This document shows positions 55,253 to 63,534 of a DNA stretch of 64,000 nt, one piece after another (the stretch's first letter is position 1; each line of letters opens with the position of its first letter). Position numbers and translations under genes: made by a program. The stretch is from Dysgonomonas gadei ATCC BAA-286 (GTDB lineage: Bacteria > Bacteroidota > Bacteroidia > Bacteroidales > Dysgonomonadaceae): contig NZ_GL891980.1 of NCBI RefSeq assembly GCF_000213555.1, positions 372,001-436,000 of the forward strand. The letters are read 5' to 3'. The notes beneath the pieces were generated by a model that was given only the letters and a program-made list of their open reading frames with translations, was not told the origin of the DNA and did not search any database.

Positions 55253-55888
55253 TAATGCCAATCAGTAGTTAAAGTAACTATTGTAGTATAGAATTGTTCT
55301 ATTATTTTCAGCTCCACTTCGTTGCGCTCAAACGTTCATTTTGGCATTGCCCAAAACGAACCAAAAGGCTAGCGCTTCGTTCCTCGGCGACCCAAAACCG
55401 TTTTGCCGTCTGAATCAAACACACGGGCTACCGCCCCGTTTGATTCTACGCCGTCTGCAACGGATTGGGTACCCCGCCTGCGTCACTAATGCGCAAGGGC
55501 TGACGCACGTGGGGATAAAGCAAGAAGAAACTCTATGTCGCCGCATTGCGGTTCTGGCCTCATTCCGCAGGCGGGGTACCCAATCCGTAAAGCGGAGGTG
55601 TAGGGCAAAATAGGGTAGCTGCTATACACGACTGATAATCCGGCTATGGATGATTCCGTATTATTTTGCCCCACCGGAGCTGCGGTTTTGGGTCGCCAAA
55701 GGGATGCAGCCTTGATTTTTTGTTTCGTTTTGCATCAAGGCAAAATGAAAAACAAGCCGGATGGCGCGTTAGAAAAAATAGAACGTTTTAAGTAGCGAGA
55801 GCAGAAGCTAAATTTATTTTGCTTATGCCGAGTCACGAAAAACGACTAATGGAATTGAATATTAAATCTCAACTACTGATTCGCATTA
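55253..55888. mobile_element. non-coding palindromic (MITE-like) element inserted in repeat copy C
   Basis: 636 bp, clearly richer in G+C than the surroundings. Ends TAATGCCAATCAGTAGTT and its near-perfect inverted partner AACTACTGATTCGCATTA (about 17 of 18). Inner arms also mirror each other: GGCGACCCAAAACCG at 55387-55401 against its complement at 55683-55697, and a perfect 23-bp inverted repeat (55460-55482 and 55565-55587, containing GGGTACCCCGCC). Flanked by GT on both sides; the 36-kb copy shows the empty site. No transposase gene; a 90-codon frame inside is not believed coding. Confidence 0.75.
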
Positions 55889-56145
55889 GTAAATGAATGA
55901 AAAGGTGTAACCTTTGTTACCTTTTAACAAGTAATGAGTAATGAGTTTTAAGCAATAAGTTGAAGAACTATATTTCTGTTAACTGATGACTGCTAACTGT
56001 TGACTGTAAAAACTGTTACTTTTGTTACCTTTTCGGAGAAAGATACGAGATGCTTTGCTCTGCTCAGCATAACAAGCTAATTATTAATTGTTCATTCTTA
56101 ATTATTAATTGCTTTCCGTGTTACCGTTGTTACCTTTTAACTAAA
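55889..56145 (+). repeat. intergenic mosaic repeat, copy C (right flank of the element)
   Basis: TAAATGAATGAAAAGGTGTA onward continues the host repeat broken by the element. 55983-56117 equals the inverted 36244-36378 over 135 bases. Contains CTGATGACTGCTAACTG heptamers, GTTACCTTT nonamers and AATTATTAATTG octamer-like units. Non-coding. Confidence 0.85.
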
Positions 56146-56390
56146 CATGGTTAACGTATACAAAAATGACAAGATAAAACAGTGAAAATTCTGTCAGATG
56201 TGTCAGGTTTTAACCAAATATGGTTAATAAACATAAATATGGTGATGGATTAGGCTTTGCACCTTTGTGAAAGAATATTTTTACTGATAACTGAAAAGCC
56301 GTTTGCCTTGTTCAAAAGATACTCATATGATAATATTTAGCTATTTTTGTTTCTAAGAATATCCGGAATAGAAATAAAAAATTATGAATT
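56146..56390. other. intergenic region upstream of the hypothetical membrane protein
   Basis: A+T-rich, no gene seen. TATTTTTG at 56342-56349 is a possible promoter box for the gene at 56391. TGTGTCAGGTTTTAACC near 56199 resembles a segment at 41953 but is short. Confidence 0.35.
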
Positions 56391-57095
56391 ATGGTTATAA
56401 AAGGTTTGATTCTTCTGGTAGTAACTCTTTTGTCAGGATTGTTTATGATAGTGGCGATATTCTGGGCTATTGTGAAATGGAGTAACAAAAAGAGCCGTGA
56501 CACGGGTTGCCTGTTGGCAATTCTTTTCTTTATACTTGCCATCTTTTGTGGGATCTATCTGGTATATAAAGGAGTAAATACCGTTATTGAAAAAGTACCC
56601 GAAATAAAAGAACAGGCTGTAGAATCTATCACCGATGCATATACTATGTATTATGACGATTCACCTTATATGAACAGCCTGAAAGCAATGCAGCCGACCG
56701 ACTCCATCATTCCTGAAACGTATTTCACCTATGCCGGATTCAGGGACAGCTACCGCGTTCCGCTGATATATCCTTATTCTATAAACGCCATAGACGATAT
56801 GGAATATGGTTCTCTGGATGATGAAAGCGGCATAAAAAATATAGTCAAGGAGAAAAACAAAGCTAAAAATGCACTCTCCAACATCACATTTTTTGCTTTC
56901 GATAAAAATATGCTGCTGGCAAAGACTGTATTGTATTCCAAGGCCGAAATAAAATATGTCATATTCCATTTTGCGACAAAACAGGCAGAAGTATTCGACA
57001 ATGAAGTGGACATGAAAAAGAAAGCGGAAGTGGCAGGCTTTGATATGACAAAATCCATGGAAAGGATGAGTACATATTATTATGACTTGTTTTAA
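56391..57095 (+). CDS. hypothetical membrane protein
   Basis: 234 residues. Two N-terminal hydrophobic helices (about 4-28, LILLVVTLLSGLFMIVAIFW; 42-62, CLLAILFFILAIFCGIYLVY) then a soluble, mostly hydrophilic part (about 65-234) with no recognised motif (YTMYYDDSPYMNSLKAMQPT; FAFDKNMLLAKTVLYSKAEI). Translation is open from ATG 56391 and codon use is normal for the window, so it is likely real. Family not recognised. Confidence 0.6.
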   Translation: MVIKGLILLVVTLLSGLFMIVAIFWAIVKWSNKKSRDTGCLLAILFFILAIFCGIYLVYKGVNTVIEKVPEIKEQAVESITDAYTMYYDDSPYMNSLKAMQPTDSIIPETYFTYAGFRDSYRVPLIYPYSINAIDDMEYGSLDDESGIKNIVKEKNKAKNALSNITFFAFDKNMLLAKTVLYSKAEIKYVIFHFATKQAEVFDNEVDMKKKAEVAGFDMTKSMERMSTYYYDLF

Positions 57096-57132
57096 GAATG
57101 AGTACATTTGTACCTGATTTAAAGAAACCGAT

Positions 57133-57951
57133 ATGAAAAAACTTTGGTTTATACCTATAATCCTATTAACAATAACTATGTGCAGTAACAAACCCAAAGA
57201 ACCTGTCGTGCTATTACAGACCAGCTATGGCAATATAAAAATCAAACTGTATAACGAAACGCCTATCCATAGAGACAATTTTCTCAGATTGGCTGAAAAA
57301 GGTTTTTATAAAGACCTGACGTTTCACCGGGTAATAAAGGATTTTATGATTCAGGGCGGTGATCCCAAAACCCGCAATATAGCTGATGGAGATTCCATCC
57401 CCGAAGATAAAACGATGGGAGATACCATTCCTTCCGAAATAAAATTCCCGCTGCATTATCATAAACGGGGAGCACTGGGCGCAGCCCGCTGGGGTGACGC
57501 TGAGAATCCGACAAAGGCTTCTGATGCTTCGCAGTTTTATATCGTTACCGGCGAGTTGGCTTTCGATAATAAATTGAACGAACTGGAAAAAACACGTTTC
57601 GAACGTTTGAAACAAAGTATCTATAACCGCTTGCAATCAGCGAATATGGATACAATCAAAGCTTTGTATAAAACCGGTGATCGCTCAGCCATAACAGAAT
57701 TGAAAAATAAGATGCTGTCGGATGCCGAAGAGCAGGCAAATACACAAAAGCCGGAAATAACATACAGTGACGAACAACGCGAATATTATAAGACCAGAGG
57801 AGGTGCGCCGCATCTGGATAATGAATACACAGTCTTTGGAGAAGTAATAGAAGGCATGGATGTTGTAGACAAAATACAGAACGTGAAAACGAATGAGAAG
57901 GATAAGCCTCTGAAAGGCATCCTTATGAATATTATAGTACTGGAAAAATAA
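57133..57951 (+). CDS. peptidylprolyl isomerase (cyclophilin type), lipoprotein
   Basis: 272 residues. Lipobox-like LTITMC near residue 17; cyclophilin core about 27-180 (VVLLQTSYGNIKIKLYNETP; NFLRLAEKGFYKDLTFHRVI, with catalytic Arg in FHRVIKDFMIQGGDP; GALGAARWGDAENPTKASDA, SQFYIVTGE), interrupted by a roughly 70-residue charged insertion (about 140-210) before the closing strands EYTVFGEVIEGMDVVDKI. The insertion is the usual Bacteroidetes feature of this family. Extracytoplasmic folding role inferred. Confidence 0.92.
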   Translation: MKKLWFIPIILLTITMCSNKPKEPVVLLQTSYGNIKIKLYNETPIHRDNFLRLAEKGFYKDLTFHRVIKDFMIQGGDPKTRNIADGDSIPEDKTMGDTIPSEIKFPLHYHKRGALGAARWGDAENPTKASDASQFYIVTGELAFDNKLNELEKTRFERLKQSIYNRLQSANMDTIKALYKTGDRSAITELKNKMLSDAEEQANTQKPEITYSDEQREYYKTRGGAPHLDNEYTVFGEVIEGMDVVDKIQNVKTNEKDKPLKGILMNIIVLEK

Positions 57952-57969
57952 GTTTGGAATTACTTAAAT

Positions 57970-58305
57970 ATGAAAAAAAGTAAAGAATTCATTCTTCAAA
58001 AAGATATAATAACCGAAACTGTCGGAGATGGTGTTACCAGGCAGATACTGGGATATAATGATGAACTGATGCTGGTAAAAGTATCTTTCGAAAAAGGAAG
58101 TATTGGCGATATGCACAGCCATCCGCATGTGCAATCGTCGTACATAGAGAGCGGCAGATTTGAAGTTACTATAGATGGGAAAACGCAGGAACTTGCGCAA
58201 GGCGATGGCTTTTACGTGCCTTCCGGTGCTGTGCACGGACTTATCTGTCTGGAAAAAGGTGCAGTTATAGACGCATTTTCTCCTATGAGGAAAGATTTTA
58301 TATAA
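57970..58305 (+). CDS. small cupin-domain protein
   Basis: 111 residues, single cupin barrel. Motif 1 region GDMHSHPHVQSSYIESGRFE (G(x)5HxH(x)n E, about 40-60) and motif 2 GDGFYVPSGAVHGLICL (about 79-95) supply possible metal ligands. Function cannot be told. 18 bases after the cyclophilin and 14 before the Nudix gene, so the three form a likely operon. Confidence 0.9.
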   Translation: MKKSKEFILQKDIITETVGDGVTRQILGYNDELMLVKVSFEKGSIGDMHSHPHVQSSYIESGRFEVTIDGKTQELAQGDGFYVPSGAVHGLICLEKGAVIDAFSPMRKDFI

Positions 58306-58319
58306 GACAAACTACAATA

Positions 58320-58883
58320 ATGAACAATAAAACTGATGACAAAGCCTGGAAAGTATTAAAAAGCGAATATCTCTTTCAGCAACCCTGGCTTACTGTCCGG
58401 CGTGAGCATATACAACTACCGAACGGGAATGAAATCCCTGATTACTACCTGCTCGATTATCCTGACTGGGTAAATGTTATAGCTATCACAAAAGACAAGA
58501 AATTTATTCTTGTTAGCCAGTACAGGCACGGGCTCGGATACACATCGATAGAATTATGCGCAGGTGTAGCTGAAAAGTATGACCCTTCATTTGAGATTTC
58601 TGCACAACGTGAGTTGCTCGAAGAAACGGGATACGGGAACGGTAACTGGACAAAATATATGGAAATATCGGTCAATCCTGGGACACATACCAATATGACT
58701 CATTGTTTTCTGGCTACTGATGTAGAAAAGATAGCGGAACAGAATCTGGAAGCTACCGAAGATATATCGGTACATTTATTATCAGCAGACGAGCTTGTGG
58801 TATTATTGAAAAAAGATGGTATCAAACAGGCTGTCCAGGCTGCTCCATTATGGAAATATATAGCTGAGAATCATTTGATTTGA
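58320..58883 (+). CDS. Nudix hydrolase
   Basis: 187 residues. The Nudix helix sequence is AGVAEKYDPSFEISAQRELL with EETGYG (about 83-107). Spacing is one residue longer than the usual G(x)5E(x)7REUxEExGU, and Asp replaces the first Glu, but REL-EETG is intact. Beta strands before it (WLTVRREHIQLPNG; NVIAITKDKKFILVSQYRHG) match ADP-ribose pyrophosphatase-like Nudix proteins; substrate unknown. Confidence 0.88.
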   Translation: MNNKTDDKAWKVLKSEYLFQQPWLTVRREHIQLPNGNEIPDYYLLDYPDWVNVIAITKDKKFILVSQYRHGLGYTSIELCAGVAEKYDPSFEISAQRELLEETGYGNGNWTKYMEISVNPGTHTNMTHCFLATDVEKIAEQNLEATEDISVHLLSADELVVLLKKDGIKQAVQAAPLWKYIAENHLI

Positions 58884-58912
58884 GAGAATCTATTCTAAAT
58901 TAGGTTCACAAA

Positions 58913-59072
58913 AGGCACTTCTATAAAATAAGAAAAGGTTGTCATCCCGACAACCAATCTTCATTGTTAACCTTAAATCTAATACCATGAAAAACACAGT
59001 ACAAAGATAATCGATTTTTATGTTATAAAACATGTTTTGGTGTTTTTCTCTCAAAAATTAATAATATTTAAC
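58913..59072 (-). repeat. 160-bp duplicated unit, copy 2
   Basis: 159 of 160 bases identical to 42004-42163 (C against T within the sequence after the TATCTTTG box). It lies between the convergent Nudix gene and the NAD(P)-binding gene at 59124. Palindrome 59027-59038, promoter box 59002-59009, hairpin 58937-58955. Confidence 0.9.
58927..58996 (-). ncRNA. candidate small RNA or micro-ORF transcript, copy 2
   Basis: Same structure as copy 1: TATCTTTG box at 59002-59009 then hairpin GGTTGTC/GACAACC at 58937-58955. Downstream on its strand is only the end of the convergent Nudix gene, so it is not a leader for any gene. This supports a stand-alone transcript. Confidence 0.4.
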
Positions 59073-59123
59073 CAATTACGCAATTTTTGAAAAAATAACG
59101 AATAGATATATCCTATCCAATTT

Positions 59124-59771
59124 TCAATATCCCACAGTGAAGTGCTGGCGAGAAAGCTTTCGACTCTCAACCTCATCAACAATAGCCATAGCTAAATCCT
59201 CAACCGAGATAGAAGCGACACCTTCCTTTATTATGGGTTCATCCCGGCCTGTCCGGAACCGTCCGGTACGCCCCACCGATATATCTTTATTCATCTCTAT
59301 CTGAGGTGAGAGATACAGCCAGTCAAGATAAGTTTCGCGTCTCAACTTATCAAAATAATCCCGCGATGCTTTAGCTCCTTGTATCATTTCTTTAGGAAAT
59401 TCCGGGGTATCCACCAATTGCTTCCCGCCAATATATAAGCTACCTGCATTCCCTACTACAAAGTAACGCCTTATATTTGCAGCTCTTATTGCTTGCTGAA
59501 TTGATTCGTATCCATTGAGATAATCATTATAAAGATCCGGGTTATCCCAACCCGCGTTGAAAGCACTGACAACAATTGAATTGTCCCTTAATATTTCTGT
59601 CAACGCTTCTTTATCATTTACATCTATACTTGCGACCTTTAAGCCTGTTTCTCCTATATCAATCTTTTCGAGATTACGAGCAATAGCTGTCACCTCATGT
59701 TCTTTGCTTAATAACTCTTTCAGAATGTGGGAGCCAACGAATCCCGTAGCCCCAATTAATGCAACTTTCAT
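59124..59771 (-). CDS. NAD(P)H-binding protein (atypical SDR, NmrA/YwnB-like)
   Basis: 215 residues. Rossmann motif GATGFVGSHIL (about 8-18), AIARNLEKI after strand 2, DNSIVVSAFNAGW, and a C-terminal FTVGY typical of the small NAD(P)-binding YwnB group. No YxxxK catalytic pair is obvious. Sits 52 bases from the 160-bp repeat unit at its 3' side. Role unknown. Confidence 0.88.
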   Translation of the reverse strand: MKVALIGATGFVGSHILKELLSKEHEVTAIARNLEKIDIGETGLKVASIDVNDKEALTEILRDNSIVVSAFNAGWDNPDLYNDYLNGYESIQQAIRAANIRRYFVVGNAGSLYIGGKQLVDTPEFPKEMIQGAKASRDYFDKLRRETYLDWLYLSPQIEMNKDISVGRTGRFRTGRDEPIIKEGVASISVEDLAMAIVDEVESRKLSRQHFTVGY

Positions 59772-59835
59772 AATAATAAAAACTATAGTTTGGTAATCAT
59801 CTCCAGCTACTGAAGAGAGAGTGTTGTTAAATGCT

Positions 59836-60081
59836 TTACTTTGCAGGTCTGAAGTTCGAATTCTTCAAGTAGTTCTTTATTCGCTTTGCACGATCTTCTT
59901 CCGACATACTGGCAGGTACTTCGATCGATGTTCTTTCATCTATTTTAATACATACAACCTCACCCAGGCTTTTCTTATGATCGTCTAAAATCTGCTTCAG
60001 GATTTCTTCCTGCGTAAAACGTTCAATTTTTCTCATACTGCGTCCTCTCCCTTTTGAGGGAGCCTTGTTTTGTACATTCAT
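59836..60081 (-). CDS. small hypothetical protein
   Basis: 81 residues, basic and Ser-rich N-terminus (about 1-20), then a helical part (FTQEEILKQILDDHKKSLGE) and a C-terminal beta/helix pair (CIKIDERTSIEVPASMSEED). An alternative start is M16 (60036). No family recognised; open frame and codon use look ordinary, so it may be real. Confidence 0.5.
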   Translation of the reverse strand: MNVQNKAPSKGRGRSMRKIERFTQEEILKQILDDHKKSLGEVVCIKIDERTSIEVPASMSEEDRAKRIKNYLKNSNFRPAK

Positions 60082-60531
60082 TTTCTAATGATTTTAATTA
60101 TTACGGATTGTTAAAAATCCTATATGTTATACAGTCACTTATACAGAGCATTATTTTTACATGAATAAAAACGCTCATTTTTAGTGACTTATATAAACAT
60201 AAGCCTTAAAGTATGGATTGCCAAATATTTTATATATACTTCACAAATAAAGGCTTAATAGGTCTATTAATAACAAATCTTATACATTTGTTATTAAGTA
60301 ATTAATTTAGAGGAGATTTCATCGTAAGGTAAGAAAAAGTACTCTGGTTAATGACAGAAATCCAAAAATCTATTATGATATTGATTTTTTAATTGCACAT
60401 GTTGGATATTCAGTATTAAGGCCCATCAGAGGAATTATTTCAGACAAAAGTGCTTTACCTGTAATGGTCTATCAAAGGAATCATTATCCTTTAAATTTTT
60501 TCACAACTTATATTATTATATTAATAGCAGG
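60082..60531. other. 450-base intergenic region with a strong palindrome and an orphan open frame
   Basis: Contains the 12-bp perfect inverted repeat TTAATAACAAAT/ATTTGTTATTAA (60267-60278 and 60286-60297, 7-base loop). A plus-strand frame of 74 codons (60311-60535) is open without an ATG start at its beginning (VRKSTLVNDRNPKIYYDIDF); it may be a gene remnant. Confidence 0.45.
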
Positions 60532-60535
60532 CTAA
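60311..60535 (+). pseudogene. possible remnant of a plus-strand gene
   Basis: A 74-codon frame closing at TAA 60533-60535, with only an internal ATG. The peptide (NDRNPKIYYDIDFLIAHVGY, then RPIRGIISDK) has ordinary composition but matches no family I know. It overlaps the last bases of the convergent gene at 60532. Could equally be chance. Confidence 0.2.
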
Positions 60536-61035
60536 AACTCCGGTTTATCTTTATAGTTACGTGAATTCGGATGTGGAACGCCAAAAACCTTTGTGGAAAC
60601 ACTTTCGATTTCGACTTTCCATATCCGAACATTATTTATTGAAGGTATGGAATACGTAAATTTTCTTTCGGTATATTGCTGCATTATAATATCCAATGCC
60701 TTAATCTTTTCTTCAAAATTCTCTTCGAAAACAACACGACCGCGACATATAACACTACTACCTTTTACCCTATAACTACAGGCTACTTCCTTATTCTGAT
60801 ATGTTAATACAGGCTCTGTACAGAAAGTTATGCATACATTCGGATTTTTCTCCAAAGCCTTGATGCTCCCCCCCTCTTGAGCTGAATGCAAATAAATAAT
60901 ATCGTCCTGATAGCCAAAGTTCATAGGTATGACATATGGCATGCCATCAATATCAATCATACCGACATAACATATTTGGTTCTTTAGGATAATTTCGTTT
61001 ATCAGAGTACGTTCTTCAACAGTCACTGTCATCAT
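60532..61035 (-). CDS. pyridoxamine 5'-phosphate oxidase-fold flavoprotein
   Basis: 167 residues from ATG 61035 (a nearby ATG at 61032 is possible; the longer frame would start with TTG). Split-barrel FMN-binding fold: ICYVGMIDIDGMPYVIPMNF (about 21-40), YLHSAQEGGSIKALEKNPNV, VCITFCTEP and SSVICRGRVVFE. Belongs to the NimA/PNPOx-like group (nitroimidazole-reductase relatives); substrate not determined. Confidence 0.88.
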   Translation of the reverse strand: MMTVTVEERTLINEIILKNQICYVGMIDIDGMPYVIPMNFGYQDDIIYLHSAQEGGSIKALEKNPNVCITFCTEPVLTYQNKEVACSYRVKGSSVICRGRVVFEENFEEKIKALDIIMQQYTERKFTYSIPSINNVRIWKVEIESVSTKVFGVPHPNSRNYKDKPEF

Positions 61036-61101
61036 AGCATGCCAAACTTTATTTTGAGGTAAAGATAGCAAGAATATGTTTTCAGAAAAAGGGACTTATT
61101 C

Positions 61102-63390
61102 CTAATTCTTCACAGACAATATATAATCACCTGCCGGAAAAGCCAGTGTATGCTTTATCGGATGTTTATAAATATCCTTCGGTTGATATTGTCCAAGGGA
61201 GAGTTTCTTTCCATTTACTGTAATTGTTTTGTCCCGGCTTTCCGGCAAATAAACGACGGCCTGAGTTCCATGAGGTACGGAGAATTTCAGTAGAAACTCA
61301 TTATCTGTATTTACAAACCCGGATTTTATTTTGCCTGCCACGGATGGTATCGTAATAGATGCATCAGAGAGCGACGCAGGATTTGGCTCTATCTTAAAGA
61401 CTTTATATCCGGGTTCTAGGGGATAAATACCACAAAGATATTGAGCCAACACTGTTAAAGCACCTCCGCTCCAAGCATGATTTGCGCTACCACCCCCATA
61501 TCCACCGACATCCCAACCTTCAAATAAGGTAGTATACCCCTTGTCATCCACCATATTAGAGAAACGACTCTTAGTTCTCTCCATAGCATATTTACCTTCT
61601 CCCATTATAAACAAAGCTTCCATGACATATTTCTCCATATAAGGACTTGCATAAAACTGTGTATTAAGCAGTTTTATTATATCGGGATATTTTGTTCTAT
61701 CGGCAATACCGGCTATAACAGCCAAGGCCTGCACACGGTCATCGGTACTATCCTTATAATCATGGTGCCTGTATGCCAATCCGTTCCAACAGGAATTATA
61801 ACCCGACTTTACTCTATCCATTATAGTCCTGTATTCGTTAGCATCATCGACAAGTCTCAGTTCTTCAGCCATCAGGGCCGCTCCTTTCAATGCCAGGTAA
61901 TGCCATCCTGCAAATATCAATCGGATATCCTTGTTGTCACCCCAATCGCCCCAAGTCCAGCCTCCTGCACGGAAATCCGTTAAACCGGTATTGTCCAGCG
62001 TCCATAATGAAAGATATTTTTTTACGGCAGGATAAACCTCCTTTAACGTTTCTTTATCTCCTGTATTCATATAGTAATTCCAGAAACCATAGTACCCTAT
62101 GCTGGCCAGCATTTGCCCAGGAAGCTCATTGTCATAATTTCCTGACGGAATAGGCGAGAACAGACTCCCGTCATTTTTCTGCCAAGCGGCAAGTTCTTTT
62201 ATTGCTTTACTCATCAATGAATGCGTAGAAGGCGAGTATGTATAGAAACTCTGCCCCATAAGTACCACCACATCTCCCCACCATTGGGCCCGTTCTCTGT
62301 CTGGGCAATCGAAATATGTATCCCGCATGTTTATGTAAAGTGTACGGAGGGCTTTATCCCAAAAACGCAGATAAAAAGTATCACTACACGAAAATGCCCC
62401 TTGCACTTCTGTATTATAGCCGGTTTCCCGGTATCTTATCTCATCTATTTTCACACCCGATGGTACTGTTACATATATCTTTTGTCCATTGAGCCAACCA
62501 AGGGATTCATAGTTTTGACTTCCTTTCTTCGTTATATATTCAGCTCTCATGTTTATATCTCCGCCGGCCTCCATATGATCTGTAAAAATAGAGATCAGAT
62601 TCCCCCCTTCTTTATCAGAAATATCTACAATAGGCGTCATTTGCATATTGTAGGGAAGGTAAGCTATAACCGTATCATTCTTCACACCTTTTATCCGTTG
62701 CAATTTGGAAGCTTTTTTAACACCGAAATCCTTCCAAAACGGGATCGGCCTTTTTATAAGGCTATTCCATGGAGCATCTCCCCAGTTGCCCAGTTCAACT
62801 GCATTTTCGAAACCATACAAACTTTGGCAATCTGCTGTTTGCCAATTATCAATATCCTCTCGCGCATCGAAACGGATATTTGACTCAGGCAGACGATAGT
62901 TAGGAAAAGGCTCCTCCGTATTGCCATAAGCAGGGTGTATCTTACACAACCACGAAGCATCGCTTATCAAGTTCTGAGCCCCCAACTTTGCATCAAAAAT
63001 GAGTCCTGCTTTACCACTACTCTTATGAGAGAACCCCTCTTTGCCAAAATACCATAAAAGAACGGCTATTTTATTATCACCGCTTTTGAGGAAAGGAGCT
63101 ATATTCACCTCGTCATAGTATGTGTCTCTCGGGTTAGGCCCACGCTTAAGTCCTCCTTCAAAAACGACCATTTTCCCATTAATCCAAAGCCAGTATTTAC
63201 TGTCAACCGCAATCCTGGCGATAACTGCAGTCGGCACTTTTTTAACTAATACGTCTTTACGGTAAGCAACCCAGGTATTCGGTTCATTTACTTTTTCTTC
63301 AGTCGATGTTATCCATCGGGATTGGGCATTTGTAATTTGAAAGCTAGTGAAATAACAAGCTAATAATAAAATGTTAATAATATTTTTCAT
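61102..63390 (-). CDS. secreted GH78-like alpha-L-rhamnosidase
   Basis: 762 residues; signal peptide ending TNAQ. N-terminal beta domain (about 25-215) with carbohydrate-module look (YWLWINGKMVVFEGGLKRGP). The (alpha/alpha)6 catalytic barrel follows, with TYFDCPDRERAQWWGDVVV (about 358-376), the GH78 hallmark with acidic catalytic residues, and YYGFWNYYMNTGDKETLKEV. C-terminal beta domain (about 660-762). Probably releases rhamnose from plant or bacterial glycans; no susC/susD gene is nearby. Confidence 0.9.
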   Translation of the reverse strand: MKNIINILLLACYFTSFQITNAQSRWITSTEEKVNEPNTWVAYRKDVLVKKVPTAVIARIAVDSKYWLWINGKMVVFEGGLKRGPNPRDTYYDEVNIAPFLKSGDNKIAVLLWYFGKEGFSHKSSGKAGLIFDAKLGAQNLISDASWLCKIHPAYGNTEEPFPNYRLPESNIRFDAREDIDNWQTADCQSLYGFENAVELGNWGDAPWNSLIKRPIPFWKDFGVKKASKLQRIKGVKNDTVIAYLPYNMQMTPIVDISDKEGGNLISIFTDHMEAGGDINMRAEYITKKGSQNYESLGWLNGQKIYVTVPSGVKIDEIRYRETGYNTEVQGAFSCSDTFYLRFWDKALRTLYINMRDTYFDCPDRERAQWWGDVVVLMGQSFYTYSPSTHSLMSKAIKELAAWQKNDGSLFSPIPSGNYDNELPGQMLASIGYYGFWNYYMNTGDKETLKEVYPAVKKYLSLWTLDNTGLTDFRAGGWTWGDWGDNKDIRLIFAGWHYLALKGAALMAEELRLVDDANEYRTIMDRVKSGYNSCWNGLAYRHHDYKDSTDDRVQALAVIAGIADRTKYPDIIKLLNTQFYASPYMEKYVMEALFIMGEGKYAMERTKSRFSNMVDDKGYTTLFEGWDVGGYGGGSANHAWSGGALTVLAQYLCGIYPLEPGYKVFKIEPNPASLSDASITIPSVAGKIKSGFVNTDNEFLLKFSVPHGTQAVVYLPESRDKTITVNGKKLSLGQYQPKDIYKHPIKHTLAFPAGDYILSVKN

Positions 63391-63534
63391 GTTCCATAAA
63401 TTAGTGAAGCATATACAAGTTTAATCTCCGGGCCTCTATCTAAGGGCATTAATATAGAGTAACGAACAATTATATATTATATCAGACAAAGAGGAATCGG
63501 GCATAATAATTTACATTCCTCAATCTCTGAATTT

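Noticed and set aside
55341..55613. 90-codon plus-strand frame (start MALPKTNQKASASF)
   Set aside because: It lies wholly inside the palindromic element, and spans the inverted repeat arms, so its peptide is a by-product of the repeat. Codon use is unlike the neighbours and no start signal is visible.
60593..62883. long plus-strand frames opposite the rhamnosidase gene, such as 62221-62883
   Set aside because: Antisense to an intact 762-codon gene with a signal peptide and GH78 motifs; no support for coding.
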